Of a stretch of DNA of 64,000 nt, positions 18,195 to 27,596 are shown in pieces. Origin of the DNA: JAFGIN01 sp050301235 (GTDB taxonomy: Bacteria; Fibrobacterota; Chitinivibrionia; Chitinivibrionales; Chitinispirillaceae); the NCBI GenBank assembly GCA_050301235.1, contig JBNKZD010000054.1, positions 29,665 to 93,664 on the forward strand, in the 5' to 3' direction. The first letter of the stretch is position 1. Each line of letters begins with the position of its first letter. A model generated the notes under the pieces. The model did no database searches and was not told the origin of the DNA. It saw only the letters and a list, made by a program, of their open reading frames with translations. The translations under genes and the position numbers were made by a program.

Positions 18195-19109
18195 TCAACT
18201 GTTTTTAAACTTACTCTTTAATAAATCAATAATTAGCCGTTCGGCAATACCCATTTTCCTTCCGGGAGGCCGAACGAATGATATTCTGCTGCGAATCTCA
18301 TCAGATCTTCCCCTCACCAGTTCTAACTCCTTCTTTTGGATAGCATTCTGAATCATATACAGCGGAACAATCCCGAGCCCCATACCATGATCAATCGCAC
18401 GAATTACTGCGTGTACACTTTCTACCGTCAAAACTATGTCAAGCTGTTTCACATTACAGTTAAAATGGTGAGTAAACCAGTCAGTAAGTTCAGGTGCATG
18501 GGATTTATACGCTACAAATTGACATTTTTTCAGTGTCTCACTTGAAATTCCGTTTGAAAGATGCTCCTGTATATATTTACATGATCCAGCAAGAACCAGC
18601 GGTTCATCAACAATCGGAATTTGAATCAGATTCCAGGATTCTTCATCCTTATTCCCGAAAATATCAATTAATGCAATATCAAGTTCATTACTGCGACAAG
18701 CATTAACAATTTTTGCCTGTTCTCCCAGAAAAAGTTCAAAAGTAACCGATGGGTATGCGTCCCTGAATTCTGATACTATTCCAGGTAAAAATTCGGCACC
18801 AAACACCGGCGGAGCACCAATCTTTATTAACCCCTGAGGGGTAATTTCGGCATCGATAATTGATTTTAGATTAGTATCAAGAGTCGAAAAAAAAGGCATC
18901 ACCACCTGAAACAACTGTTGTCCGGATGGTGTCGGTACTAACTTTTTCGGCAACCGATGAAAAAGAGAAATATTGAGTTCCTGTTCAAGTTTTTGCAGGT
19001 TTTGACTCACTGCAGACTGGGTGATACAAAGCTCAAGCGCAGCTTTTGCAACGCTCCCGAGACGATATACCTGAAAAAAAATATGCAGACGATTAAAATC
19101 TGGTTTCAT
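18195..19109 (-). CDS. LysR-family transcriptional regulator
   Basis: About 304 residues from the ATG at 19109 (a GTG at 19118 is in frame). The N-terminal winged helix-turn-helix is clear: FNRLHIFFQVYRLGSVAKAA then ELCITQSAVSQNLQKLEQEL. It is followed by the two-subdomain effector-binding fold (LIKIGAPPVFGAEFLPGIV, ELDIALIDIFG, GMGLGIVPLYMI). It is divergent from ahcY, and a palindrome (19119-19133) lies between them. LysR proteins usually control the divergent neighbour and themselves, so control of ahcY or methyl-cycle genes is a reasonable inference. The ligand is unknown. Confidence 0.9.
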   Translation of the reverse strand: MKPDFNRLHIFFQVYRLGSVAKAALELCITQSAVSQNLQKLEQELNISLFHRLPKKLVPTPSGQQLFQVVMPFFSTLDTNLKSIIDAEITPQGLIKIGAPPVFGAEFLPGIVSEFRDAYPSVTFELFLGEQAKIVNACRSNELDIALIDIFGNKDEESWNLIQIPIVDEPLVLAGSCKYIQEHLSNGISSETLKKCQFVAYKSHAPELTDWFTHHFNCNVKQLDIVLTVESVHAVIRAIDHGMGLGIVPLYMIQNAIQKKELELVRGRSDEIRSRISFVRPPGRKMGIAERLIIDLLKSKFKNS

Positions 19110-19118
19110 AAGCAACAC

Positions 19119-19133
19119 TTAAGTATATCTTAA
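19119..19133. promoter_or_regulatory. Candidate LysR operator palindrome
   Basis: TTAAG-TATAT-CTTAA is a perfect 5+5 inverted repeat 10 bp from the LysR-gene ATG, in the divergent gap with ahcY. It fits the T-N11-A shape of LysR sites, but AT-rich palindromes also arise by chance. Confidence 0.45.
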
Positions 19134-19268
19134 TATAATTTAATTTTACTAAACATTTCAACTCCCGTATATTTAATGAAGAAATGATCATTGCAGGGAT
19201 TGAAACACTCCGGAATTTCAAATTGCACAATGATGATCACATACCAAAACACAAATCAGGAGGTACTA

Positions 19269-20669
19269 ATGGCAAACGATTACATCATTAAAGACATTGC
19301 ACTCGCAGATTGGGGACGTAAAGAGATCAGTATTGCAGAAAAAGAGATGGTTGGACTTATGGCCATACGCGAAAAGTATCAGGGTGAAAAGCCACTCAAT
19401 GGTGCACGAATCACCGGATCACTTCATATGACAATCCAGACCGCAGTTCTCATCGAAACACTTCGTGATCTCGGTGCTGATGTTCGATGGTGTTCCTGCA
19501 ATATCTTTTCAACGCAGGATCATGCTGCTGCAGCGATTGCAAAAGCCGGTATCCCGGTATTTGCATACAAAGGCGAGACACTTGAAGAGTATTGGGAGTA
19601 TACACTCAAAGCTCTCACCTGGCCTGATGGATCAGGGCCGACACTCATCGTTGACGACGGAGGAGATGCAACGCTGCTTATACATGAAGGAGTCAAATGC
19701 GAATCGGATCCATCACTGGCAAAAAGGAAAACTGACAACGCTGAGTTCAATATTCTTCTTTCAACGGTAAGTCAAGGGCTCTCGATTAATAAAAACTTTT
19801 TCAGTAAAATGGCAGCACACATCAAGGGAGTATCTGAGGAAACCACTACAGGCGTGAAACGTCTCTATCAGATGCTTGAACGGAAAGAGCTTCTGTTCCC
19901 GGCAATAAATGTCAATGATTCCGTTACAAAATCAAAATTTGATAATATTTACGGATGCCGTGAGTCGTTGGTTGATGGAATCCGCAGAGCTACCGATGTC
20001 ATGCTTGCAGGAAAGAAAGCTGTTGTATGTGGTTATGGTGATGTAGGTAAAGGATCTGCACAATCACTTGCAGGTGCACGGTGTCAGGTAGTCATTACAG
20101 AGATCGATCCAATCTGCGCTCTTCAGGCGTGCATGGATGGATTTTCAGTGAAACGGGTTGAAGATACTCTGGGGTGGGCAGATATTTATGTAACCACCAC
20201 CGGAAACCGCGATATCATCCGTGTAGAACATATGCTTGCAATGAAAGACCAGGCGATCGTGTGCAATATCGGTCATTTTGATAATGAGATCCAGGTTGAA
20301 GCACTCGGGAAAACACCAGGTGTGAGAAAAGAGACTGTAAAACAGCAGGTTGATCAGTATTTTCTTCCCAATGGAAACTCAATTTTTATTCTTGCTGAAG
20401 GCAGACTTGTCAATCTCGGTTGTGCAATGGGACATCCATCTTTTGTCATGTCAAATTCGTTCAGTAATCAGACACTCGCACAGATCGAACTCTGGAGTAA
20501 AAAGCATGAGATCGGGGTGTATCGCCTGCCCAAAAAACTGGATGAAGACGTAGCGAGACTGCATCTGGAAAAAATTGGTGCACAACTCACAATTCTTTCA
20601 GAAGAACAGTCTGAGTATATCAGTGTTCCGGTTGAAGGACCTTACAAATCGGAGCATTACAGGTATTGA
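19269..20669 (+). CDS. ahcY: S-adenosylhomocysteine hydrolase
   Basis: Cytosolic NAD-dependent enzyme that splits S-adenosylhomocysteine to adenosine and homocysteine, removing the inhibitor left by methyltransferases. About 466 residues from the ATG at 19269, chosen because AGGAGGT (19258-19264) lies 4 nt upstream and the family N-terminus (IKDIALADWGRKEI) begins there. GARITGSLHMTIQTAVLIETL binds adenosine, VVCGYGDVGKGSAQSLAG is the Rossmann loop, and VCNIGHFDNEIQ and the C-terminal GPYKSEHYRY complete the family pattern. No methionine-cycle gene adjoins. It is divergent from a LysR regulator. I saw no SAH riboswitch upstream. Confidence 0.97.
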   Translation: MANDYIIKDIALADWGRKEISIAEKEMVGLMAIREKYQGEKPLNGARITGSLHMTIQTAVLIETLRDLGADVRWCSCNIFSTQDHAAAAIAKAGIPVFAYKGETLEEYWEYTLKALTWPDGSGPTLIVDDGGDATLLIHEGVKCESDPSLAKRKTDNAEFNILLSTVSQGLSINKNFFSKMAAHIKGVSEETTTGVKRLYQMLERKELLFPAINVNDSVTKSKFDNIYGCRESLVDGIRRATDVMLAGKKAVVCGYGDVGKGSAQSLAGARCQVVITEIDPICALQACMDGFSVKRVEDTLGWADIYVTTTGNRDIIRVEHMLAMKDQAIVCNIGHFDNEIQVEALGKTPGVRKETVKQQVDQYFLPNGNSIFILAEGRLVNLGCAMGHPSFVMSNSFSNQTLAQIELWSKKHEIGVYRLPKKLDEDVARLHLEKIGAQLTILSEEQSEYISVPVEGPYKSEHYRY

Positions 20670-20692
20670 TACTCGTTGTTCCCAAGATCCGC

Positions 20693-20803
20693 ATCGCCTC
20701 TCTCCCCAACCCTCTCTCCACTCGTGGAGAAAGGGAGTTACGCTTATTTCTTTCTTCCCCCTCTACATTCACTAATGGAGAGGGGGACCGAGGGGATGAG
20801 GCG
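20693..20803. repeat. Adjacent type A and type B palindromic repeats
   Basis: Type A: CGCCTCTCTCC...CCTCTCTCCACTCGTGGAGAAAGGGAGTTACGC (20693-20743). Type B: CCCCCTCTACATT-CACT-AATGGAGAGGGGG (20757-20786) plus tail GACCGAGGGGATGAGGCG. The same two units occur about 150 bp apart at 7552-7829. The pairing at both loci suggests they form one composite element that can be split. Confidence 0.7.
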
Positions 20804-20922
20804 ATGAGACATATGAGAACTCAGTAATCTCTGGTTTCTTATTAACCAAAGTTCCCGGCACGGCCTCAAGGCACGTGCCACACTCATTGGGAATTTAAAA
20901 TCGCGGATTATAAAAAGACTGG

Positions 20923-23900
20923 TTACTTCTCAGCCCGCAACTTTGCAGCTTTTTCTGCGGAGGCAATCTTGTCCCGTAATAATGGCAGCTGAGTGTCATC
21001 CGGGTTGTGTCCCATACCTTTGATTACCCATTGACGCGCCTTAGAGAACTCTTCGAGTTCAATGTAAAGATTTATCAGGTTTATATATGTTTCGGGGATA
21101 TCATGATGTTTTTCGATTGCTTTCCAGTATGCTTTTTCTGCGTTATCGATATCCCCTCTCACCCCGTACAATGCGCCCAGGTTATTCCAGGCCTGACTGT
21201 GGTCAGGTTTACGTGCAACCACCTTATTGTAAATAACCTCAGCAGCAGTATCTTTACCGCTGTTCTGAAGGTCCACTGCTTCATTGTACCAGATATCAAC
21301 AGAATCAATTATAACAGAATCTTTACTACCTTCTACTTTGGATTGAGCATACCTGGTTTCGATATCCTTATTTACAACCGATTTATCCAGAGCCTTCGCA
21401 TTTTGATAATATTTCCAGGCAGGATCAATTTCACCCAGATTATACGATGCGACAGCAAGATTATATTGAACAATTGCGTTATTTGACTCGATTCCGGAAA
21501 GCTGGAGGTACCATTGGCGGGCTCGTTTCCACTGCTTGAGAGAAAATGCAGCATTTCCTGCGAGCCGGCAGCAGTCACCACGATCGGCACCAACTGCTTT
21601 ATCAAGAAGTTTTTCAGCAATCTGCAGTGCTTCACCAAACCGGCCCGCATTGTACGAGAGCAGTGCGATATTATATTGAGAAGCAAAACTTGTATCTCCC
21701 GCAGATTTAAGTTTTGAAATGGCACCATCAAAGTTCCCACTCTTAAAGGCAAGCTGAGCCTCAATCTCATTTACCTGACGTTTCCACTGCTCATCAGATG
21801 GAACATTCTGCAAGTATTGCCTTGTTTTGTCGCTCTTGCCGCGTGCGGCAGAAACAGCAGCCAGTGTCAGGTAATCATCCGGATCCTTATCAGCTATATT
21901 TTCGAGAATGGTTACCGCAGCTGCAGTATCACCTTTCCAGAGTGACATCTCTGCATTTACTCTTTTCGTGTAGACAGACATCGGAAACTCCTGCTTGAGT
22001 ATCGCCGCCGATTTTTCGGCATGTACCCTGTCTTTCTTTTTACGGGATGCCAGAAAAATGTCATATGCGGCAAGTTCTCTTTTTGGACTTGACAGTGCCA
22101 GAGTGTATGCATTTATCGCATCAATATATTTATTCATACCGGCATACGCATTCCCGATATTGATCTGAAGTTCATTATCCCCTTTTTTCAACATTACCGC
22201 ACGTTGATAGTAAGAAAGAGCATCACTGAATTTGCCATCTTTTTCGAAAGACAATCCCATATTTATCCAGAGTACCGGATTATCCGGATCAGATTTGAGA
22301 TTTTTTTCCCAGAGAGCCCTCGCTTCAAGTGCATTACCGAGCCGGTTTTCGACAAACGCCAGTAACCCTCGTGCTGCAACATTGTCCATTTTGCTTTTTA
22401 GACTGTTCTGGAAACACACTTTTGCTTTTTTCAGTTCATTCTGTTCCATATAAGAATATCCCATCTGGTAGTAGAGTCTCCAGGGGTTTTGTTTCCATTT
22501 AGGAAGCAGGGACTGAAACCTTTCCGCTGCCCGACTGAAATATCCTCCCATTAAGTATAGTTCTGCAAGTTCATATTCGGTTTGTGTTTCAAGGACAAAA
22601 TGCTGTATCGCATACTCAAGTGTTTTAATAGCATCATCATAGAGATGAAGTTCTTTCTGGAAAAGTGCTATATGGCGGTAAATGCGCTCATCTTTGTACT
22701 TTTCAGGAACAGCTTTAAGCGTCTCGATAGCTTTTGTGATCTCTTTTGTATGATAGTATAAAATCGATAGAGTAAATGCGAGATCTGCACAGGAATCTCC
22801 ACTGCAACCTGCAAGTTTCTTTTCGATATGTGCAGCAGCTAATCCAAGATCTTCACCTTTACGGGAAACAAGTGCCAGATTAAGCTGAGCACTGCGGTTT
22901 TCAGGGTTGAGTTTCAAAGCTTTCTTAAATTCAGTTTCAGCAGTAATATCATCCTTTTTTTGATGATAGAGTACACCAAGCAGATCATGAAATTCCGATC
23001 GATCATCGAGAGCAAGTGCTTTTTTAACGTACTTTTCGCTCAAGTCCAGGCTACCCGATTGACGAAGAGCTATTGCTCTCATGAACATTACCGAAGGATC
23101 CTGTATAGAGTCGGTCATTTCGCTCCAGACTGACTCCGCCTTGTCAAACTGTTTCTGTTTAAAAAACATTTGACCAAGGTTATGCCTTAAAATAGGATCT
23201 TTAGGAAATTTGCTGCATCCATCCTTAAAAAATTTCAATGCAGCTGCATTATTGTAACACTCTTTTGATGCCAGACCGGCAATCAGATACGCATCTTCGT
23301 TATAGGGGCCACTCAGCGCGAAATACCTGTCCAGAACCTTCAATGCTTCTTTACAATTTCCATCATCGTACAGCGCACCGGCAAAATGGACAAGAAACAT
23401 TCTGTCTTCTCCGGATGCAGCAGCTTTCTGATAAAACTCAATCGCTTTTTTATTGTTTTTGCGTGCAGATTCGATACTTCCAAGCATTTTAAGTGCTTCG
23501 TTAGAGCTCTGATGTTTTCTAAGTACGGAAAGCGCTTCAGTAGTATCCTTTGCTTCAAGTTTTACATACGAATAAAAGAGCCAGGCATCCTGATGATCCG
23601 GTGCGATTTTCATCGCTTTTTCTAGCTGTTCCACAGCCTTGTCTTTATTACCAAGTTTAAGTGCTGTCATTCCGTTTCTGACAAGCGCTTCAACGAATTT
23701 CGGATTCGCTTTCAATGCACGCTCAAAAAGCCTTGATGCAGCTTCGTACTGATGATCATTAAAGTAAAGCAGCCCCAGATTGTAGGATGAGACAGCATAC
23801 GAGGGATCTTTGACTGCAAGTTTTTCCCACAACTCTCTTGCTGCACCGATATTACCCTTTCGATAAAATACTACCCCTTTATTGTTTTCAGCATCATTAT

Positions 23901-24135
23901 AATCTGAAAGGATTATCAAGGCCTGATCAAAGAATGACATAGCCGCGTCTAAATTACCCTTTTCCAGTGCATCAAGCCCTTTTACATTCAAATCGTATGC
24001 ATTGTTAACCGCTTTAATAATCGATGATGGTAAAGCGTCCTTTTCAAATGCATTATTGATTTCAAATTCCATCTCAATTGCGCACGCACCTGAGATAAAC
24101 GCCAGTATTGCCAGACAAGATGTAATTAATCGCAT
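20923..24135 (-). CDS. Large exported TPR-repeat protein, 1070 aa
   Basis: An N-terminal signal peptide (MRLITSCLAILAFISGACA) is followed by TPR repeats over almost the whole length, twenty or more by eye, such as AMSFFDQALIILSDYNDAE, AASRLFERALKANPKFVEAL, AVEQLEKAMKIAPDHQDAWL and AEKAYWKAIEKHHDIPETY. No catalytic domain is seen. It should form a long superhelical scaffold in the periplasm or at the outer membrane. GAAGGA precedes the ATG. The start overlaps the stop of the upstream HAD hydrolase gene by 10 bp, so the two are coupled. Large exported TPR proteins often act in envelope assembly or secretion; which process is unknown here. Confidence 0.85.
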   Translation of the reverse strand: MRLITSCLAILAFISGACAIEMEFEINNAFEKDALPSSIIKAVNNAYDLNVKGLDALEKGNLDAAMSFFDQALIILSDYNDAENNKGVVFYRKGNIGAARELWEKLAVKDPSYAVSSYNLGLLYFNDHQYEAASRLFERALKANPKFVEALVRNGMTALKLGNKDKAVEQLEKAMKIAPDHQDAWLFYSYVKLEAKDTTEALSVLRKHQSSNEALKMLGSIESARKNNKKAIEFYQKAAASGEDRMFLVHFAGALYDDGNCKEALKVLDRYFALSGPYNEDAYLIAGLASKECYNNAAALKFFKDGCSKFPKDPILRHNLGQMFFKQKQFDKAESVWSEMTDSIQDPSVMFMRAIALRQSGSLDLSEKYVKKALALDDRSEFHDLLGVLYHQKKDDITAETEFKKALKLNPENRSAQLNLALVSRKGEDLGLAAAHIEKKLAGCSGDSCADLAFTLSILYYHTKEITKAIETLKAVPEKYKDERIYRHIALFQKELHLYDDAIKTLEYAIQHFVLETQTEYELAELYLMGGYFSRAAERFQSLLPKWKQNPWRLYYQMGYSYMEQNELKKAKVCFQNSLKSKMDNVAARGLLAFVENRLGNALEARALWEKNLKSDPDNPVLWINMGLSFEKDGKFSDALSYYQRAVMLKKGDNELQINIGNAYAGMNKYIDAINAYTLALSSPKRELAAYDIFLASRKKKDRVHAEKSAAILKQEFPMSVYTKRVNAEMSLWKGDTAAAVTILENIADKDPDDYLTLAAVSAARGKSDKTRQYLQNVPSDEQWKRQVNEIEAQLAFKSGNFDGAISKLKSAGDTSFASQYNIALLSYNAGRFGEALQIAEKLLDKAVGADRGDCCRLAGNAAFSLKQWKRARQWYLQLSGIESNNAIVQYNLAVASYNLGEIDPAWKYYQNAKALDKSVVNKDIETRYAQSKVEGSKDSVIIDSVDIWYNEAVDLQNSGKDTAAEVIYNKVVARKPDHSQAWNNLGALYGVRGDIDNAEKAYWKAIEKHHDIPETYINLINLYIELEEFSKARQWVIKGMGHNPDDTQLPLLRDKIASAEKAAKLRAEK

Positions 24136-25052
24136 TGTGACCGTCCTTCAGCATAAAATGAGATCTTTTCCGGAAGTTCCATCCACTGATCGAATACGAT
24201 ATCAGGGACTATCTCCTTTTCATCGTGAGTAAAAAACGAAAAAGCATCACCTGTGAATAGTGCCGTTTTCATCCCGGCGGCTTTTGCAGGTGCTATATCT
24301 ATAAGAAGATCATTGCCCAGCATAACGGTCTGCTCCGGAAGAATATTGTATTCATATAAAGCATCAAAAAGCCTCCTGAATAAAAGCTGATTGGGTTTTG
24401 AAAAACCATACTCATATGAATAGAACGTCAGATCGATATCAAAAAGCTCAAGGTAATCCTCAATTTTTTCATTACTTTGATCACGAACCATTAGAGTAAG
24501 ATCGATCGGAGTATAAAATTGGGCATTTGATAAAATTCCCACGACAATATTGTTTGATCGTAATTTCTGAAGAGCATCAACAACACCCGGATAGAGCTGC
24601 CTCCCCAGTGAGAGAAAATTATAGGTATACGCAAAACATCGTGGAATATCTTTTTCTTCAACCTGGATGTGTGCAGCCGGCATATATCCATGCCGTTTAA
24701 GCATCATAAGGATCAATTCCCAGACTTTTTCAATTTTAACTTCAGGGTATTCCACACCGTTTTTTATTGAATTTTGATGACTTAGAGAGATTAGTCCGTT
24801 ATAGAGATCACTCAACGTCTTCTCAGGTGCTTCATCCGGATTCATAGTCAGTAGATACGATTCAATCGTAAATTTTTCAATTAATTGTCTGAATGCAGAA
24901 AGAAGGAGCTTCTCTCGCATAGACTTGTCTTCAAATCCTGGTTTCCAGTAATTTATCAGGGTTCCATAAACATCACAAATCACAGCCCTTATATCATGCA
25001 TTTTTTCGGTAAGTGATTCAAATTGAACTGGATTCAATGCACGATTGTACAT
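24126..25052 (-). CDS. HAD-superfamily hydrolase
   Basis: Cytosolic phosphatase-like enzyme. The four HAD motifs are present: DVYGTL (motif I, nucleophile Asp), GILSNAQ (II), the Lys of FSKPNQLLF (III) and MLGNDLLIDIAPAKAAGMKTALF (IV). A helical cap lies between I and II. The ATG at 25052 has GAGAG 4 nt upstream; the frame is open to a TTG at 25154, giving 342 residues, without a ribosome site. The long cap and N-terminal helix suggest a small-molecule phosphatase, substrate unknown. It overlaps the large TPR gene by 10 bp. Confidence 0.8.
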   Translation of the reverse strand: MYNRALNPVQFESLTEKMHDIRAVICDVYGTLINYWKPGFEDKSMREKLLLSAFRQLIEKFTIESYLLTMNPDEAPEKTLSDLYNGLISLSHQNSIKNGVEYPEVKIEKVWELILMMLKRHGYMPAAHIQVEEKDIPRCFAYTYNFLSLGRQLYPGVVDALQKLRSNNIVVGILSNAQFYTPIDLTLMVRDQSNEKIEDYLELFDIDLTFYSYEYGFSKPNQLLFRRLFDALYEYNILPEQTVMLGNDLLIDIAPAKAAGMKTALFTGDAFSFFTHDEKEIVPDIVFDQWMELPEKISFYAEGRSQCD

Positions 25053-25464
25053 TGTACTCTCATTTTTATGTAATCTGCCGGCATATTCTGCTATATCTGA
25101 CACTATTTTTTCTCCAATCCGTTTGATTATCGAAGGTTTCCCCGATTTCTGCAACCAAACCAGAACGTTAAATAAAAATACAGGGAACTGATATATTTCA
25201 ATGCGCTATAAAAATATAATGAGTCTAAAAAAAAATTATAAAAAATTGCTGACTTTCTAATTAAATATATCCTAAAGAGTTAGGATTGATTTTTGTTTAA
25301 AAAAGGAAAAAGTACCATTTTAAGGGCTGAAAGTCCTCTTGAAATACTGCATCTGTAATGTTACACTAAGTTGGTGTTAAATAGAACGACACCCTTTTCA
25401 TTTTCATCACATAACAGTTGCAATTAAACAACAATTGTATGTAACCAGGTATAAAACTACATAT
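25053..25464. other. Divergent region between HAD-TPR operon and cheY-like gene
   Basis: Includes a possible N-terminal extension of the HAD gene (to 25154). The remaining 310 bp are AT-rich, with short GGTGT/ACACC inverted words near 25370-25395. No FliA-type promoter and no gene were seen. Confidence 0.45.
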
Positions 25465-25833
25465 ATGAAAAAAATTCTAATCGTTGATGACTGCAAAGAG
25501 ATTCGCCAACTGGTTAAAGCAACGCTTGGAGTGGGTGAATATCGCGTTTTTGAAGCAGCCAGTGGATTAAAAGCGATTGAATCAGCCAGGAAAAATGCAC
25601 CAGACCTGATTATCATGGATATTGTCATGCCTGGTGGCATAGACGGCATCGAAGCTATACGAAAATTAAAAGAACTGCCCGAAACTGAAAACTGCAAAAT
25701 CATCATTCTGAGCGGATCAGAAAAAAGCAGAGTCCAGGAGGGGTATGATGCCGGGGCGTGTGATTTTTTCATAAAACCTTTCAGTCCATTGAACCTGATC
25801 TCAAAGGTTGAACTTCTGTTGGAAACGGTATAG
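25465..25833 (+). CDS. CheY-like single-domain response regulator
   Basis: 122 residues from the ATG at 25465 (MKKILIVDD). The frame is open upstream to 25435 but the receiver fold starts here. The acidic pair is in IVDDCKE, the phosphoacceptor Asp in LIIMDIVMPGG, the Thr/Ser switch in IILSGSEK and the conserved Lys in FIKPFS. It has no output domain and acts by protein contact after phosphorylation. The HD-GYP protein starts 9 bp downstream on the same strand, so the pair probably works as a receiver plus c-di-GMP phosphodiesterase. The cognate kinase is not obvious; the degenerate kinase at 14059 and the hybrid at 34928 are the nearest. Confidence 0.92.
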   Translation: MKKILIVDDCKEIRQLVKATLGVGEYRVFEAASGLKAIESARKNAPDLIIMDIVMPGGIDGIEAIRKLKELPETENCKIIILSGSEKSRVQEGYDAGACDFFIKPFSPLNLISKVELLLETV

Positions 25834-25842
25834 AGTACATCC

Positions 25843-26769
25843 ATGGAAAACAAAAAATCTGACGACAATTTATCCGACATCAACTATTACGAATTATATG
25901 AAAAGGAACGGCGCAGGGTTCTTGAACTCGAAGCGGAAGTCAACTTCATCAAAGATCAATCCCGCGGTTACACACGCGAACTGAGTAACATTTATCAACA
26001 CTCGAAAGCTAAAAGAAAACAACTTGCCGAAACTAATGCTCAATTAGTCAAATACGCATCTGACCTGCATACGACTATTACCAACCTCAAAGGTGCACAT
26101 AAAGAACTTCAGGAGTCGTACAGAGACACTATATTCCGACTGGTTCTTGCATCTGAATACAAGGATAAAGACACTGGTGGTCACATTACACGAATGAGTC
26201 GCTACAGTATCCTTCTTGCATCAAAATTAGGTCTTTCGCAGAGTGAAGTTGACAATATAGGTTTAGCAGCACCTATGCATGATGTGGGAAAAATTGGTAT
26301 TCCGGATCAGATTATTTTAAAAAACGGGATGCTCACTGAATTAGAATTCTCAGTTATAAAAACGCATACAACCATAGGCGCTCTTATTCTGGAAAATTCC
26401 CGTGCATCAATTCTTCAGACCGCCCGCACCATAGCTCTTTCTCATCATGAGTTCTGGAATGGAAAGGGTTACCCGACAGGTGCCGGAGGTGAAAAGATTC
26501 CGTTAGCCGCCAGAATTGTAGCACTTTCAGATACGTTTGACGCATTAACATCAAGACGCCCTTACAAGTCACCTTATCCGGTGGATATTGCATACGATCT
26601 GATTCAAAAGGAGCGGGGGAAACATTTCGATCCTGAAATCGTTGATATTTTTTCAAATAATATCGATCAATTTGTAAATATCAAGAAGGAGATTGATGAT
26701 ATTGAACCAATGATCACCTCATACGATTTTATCTGGAGTGAACGCGATCTGATGTTCCCAATTCATTGA
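25843..26769 (+). CDS. HD-GYP domain cyclic-di-GMP phosphodiesterase
   Basis: 308 residues. A coiled-coil N-terminus (about 12-100, ELYEKERRRVLELEAEVNFI and following heptads) leads to a complete HD-GYP domain. Metal and signature residues are visible in AAPMHDVGKIGIPD, KTHTTIGA, ALSHHEFWNGKGYPTG and ALSDTFDALTSRRPY. HD-GYP proteins hydrolyse cyclic di-GMP to GMP and usually favour motility. It lacks a receiver of its own but is 9 bp downstream of a single-domain CheY-like gene, suggesting a split version of the common receiver-HD-GYP protein. It converges on fliT. A PilZ protein lies 7 kb away. Confidence 0.93.
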   Translation: MENKKSDDNLSDINYYELYEKERRRVLELEAEVNFIKDQSRGYTRELSNIYQHSKAKRKQLAETNAQLVKYASDLHTTITNLKGAHKELQESYRDTIFRLVLASEYKDKDTGGHITRMSRYSILLASKLGLSQSEVDNIGLAAPMHDVGKIGIPDQIILKNGMLTELEFSVIKTHTTIGALILENSRASILQTARTIALSHHEFWNGKGYPTGAGGEKIPLAARIVALSDTFDALTSRRPYKSPYPVDIAYDLIQKERGKHFDPEIVDIFSNNIDQFVNIKKEIDDIEPMITSYDFIWSERDLMFPIH

Positions 26770-26800
26770 ATTATATCAGGAATTATGTTTTTTTAAAGCA

Positions 26801-27160
26801 TCATGATCTTTTATGAGCTGTATACGCCATTGCGGCAGGTCCTTTTTTGGCAAGCGAACACATTTCAAACCTGATATCATCCATTTTTGATTTAATCAGA
26901 TTAATAACTTTTGCATCCATCATTTTTATCTCATTCAGGCAGCCTGTTACCTTTTTTTCGAACATGAACAAATTATTCTCTCTGATCTGAATTTCTCTCT
27001 CTTTTTCAATTTCATTTTTTAAAAGAGCGATCGTACTGGAACGTTCATGCATTATTTCATGAAACTGTTCAATAGAAAAATTCTCCAGAAGTATGGCTGT
27101 AAGAATTTTAATTCTGTCGAACATGCTGTCTATCCGGTCTTTTTTAACGACATACTCCAT
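26801..27160 (-). CDS. FliT-like flagellar chaperone
   Basis: 119 residues, almost wholly helical and charged. It is the last gene of the fliD-fliS-X cluster; in many bacteria that third gene is FliT, the chaperone of the cap protein FliD. The ATG comes one base after the fliS stop (TAAaATG), so coupling is tight. Sequence similarity to enterobacterial FliT is not visible by eye, so the call rests on position, size and helix content. An FlgN-type chaperone is the alternative. Confidence 0.55.
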   Translation of the reverse strand: MEYVVKKDRIDSMFDRIKILTAILLENFSIEQFHEIMHERSSTIALLKNEIEKEREIQIRENNLFMFEKKVTGCLNEIKMMDAKVINLIKSKMDDIRFEMCSLAKKGPAAMAYTAHKRS

Positions 27161-27161
27161 T

Positions 27162-27575
27162 TTATACCGCCATTTTTGTCATTTCTACATTTGCTGCAGC
27201 TTCTGCTTTAACTTTCTGAATTGCAATACTCCAGGCATCACGAAGCAGTTCAAGAATCCCCAACACATCATGAACCTTCTTTTTATCATTCTGAACACTT
27301 GATGAGACCAGACTTCGAAGCATAAAGTCATATAACCTGTAAAGATTTTGAGCAATCTCACCAACATCCATACGCAAAGAGCTTAGCAGTTCTGTGATCG
27401 CATCCTGAGCTTTGAAAATGTGCTTTGTCCGCTCCTCAATCAGCTCATAAGTATCAAATTTTTCTATCGCCTGCTTACAGTGCATTATTGCGACATCATA
27501 ACATATCAGAATAAGTTTTCCCTGGTCTGCTGTATCAACATTTGCACTTCTGTAAACATTGTATCCCTGTTTCAT
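27162..27575 (-). CDS. fliS: Flagellin export chaperone FliS
   Basis: 137 residues, normal for FliS, which binds the C-terminus of flagellin and stops it polymerising in the cytoplasm. The family pattern is plain: YNVYRSANVDTADQGKLILICYD at the start, then AIMHCKQAIEKF, LLSSLRMDVGEIAQNLYRLYDFML and the final helix. It lies 21 bp downstream of fliD and one base before the FliT-like gene, forming one operon behind the promoter at 29646-29673. No flagellin gene is in the window. Confidence 0.95.
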   Translation of the reverse strand: MKQGYNVYRSANVDTADQGKLILICYDVAIMHCKQAIEKFDTYELIEERTKHIFKAQDAITELLSSLRMDVGEIAQNLYRLYDFMLRSLVSSSVQNDKKKVHDVLGILELLRDAWSIAIQKVKAEAAANVEMTKMAV

Positions 27576-27596
27576 AATTTCCCCGCTCCTGTTGTA

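Noticed and set aside
19134..19268. SAH or SAM riboswitch upstream of ahcY
   Set aside because: The leader is short and AT-rich and lacks the GC-rich conserved core of known SAH or SAM riboswitches.
21007..21486. 159-codon plus-strand frame
   Set aside because: Antisense shadow inside the large TPR gene; composition follows the reverse of TPR codons.
25407..25883. 158-codon minus-strand frame
   Set aside because: Exactly antisense to the CheY-like gene, which has all receiver motifs.
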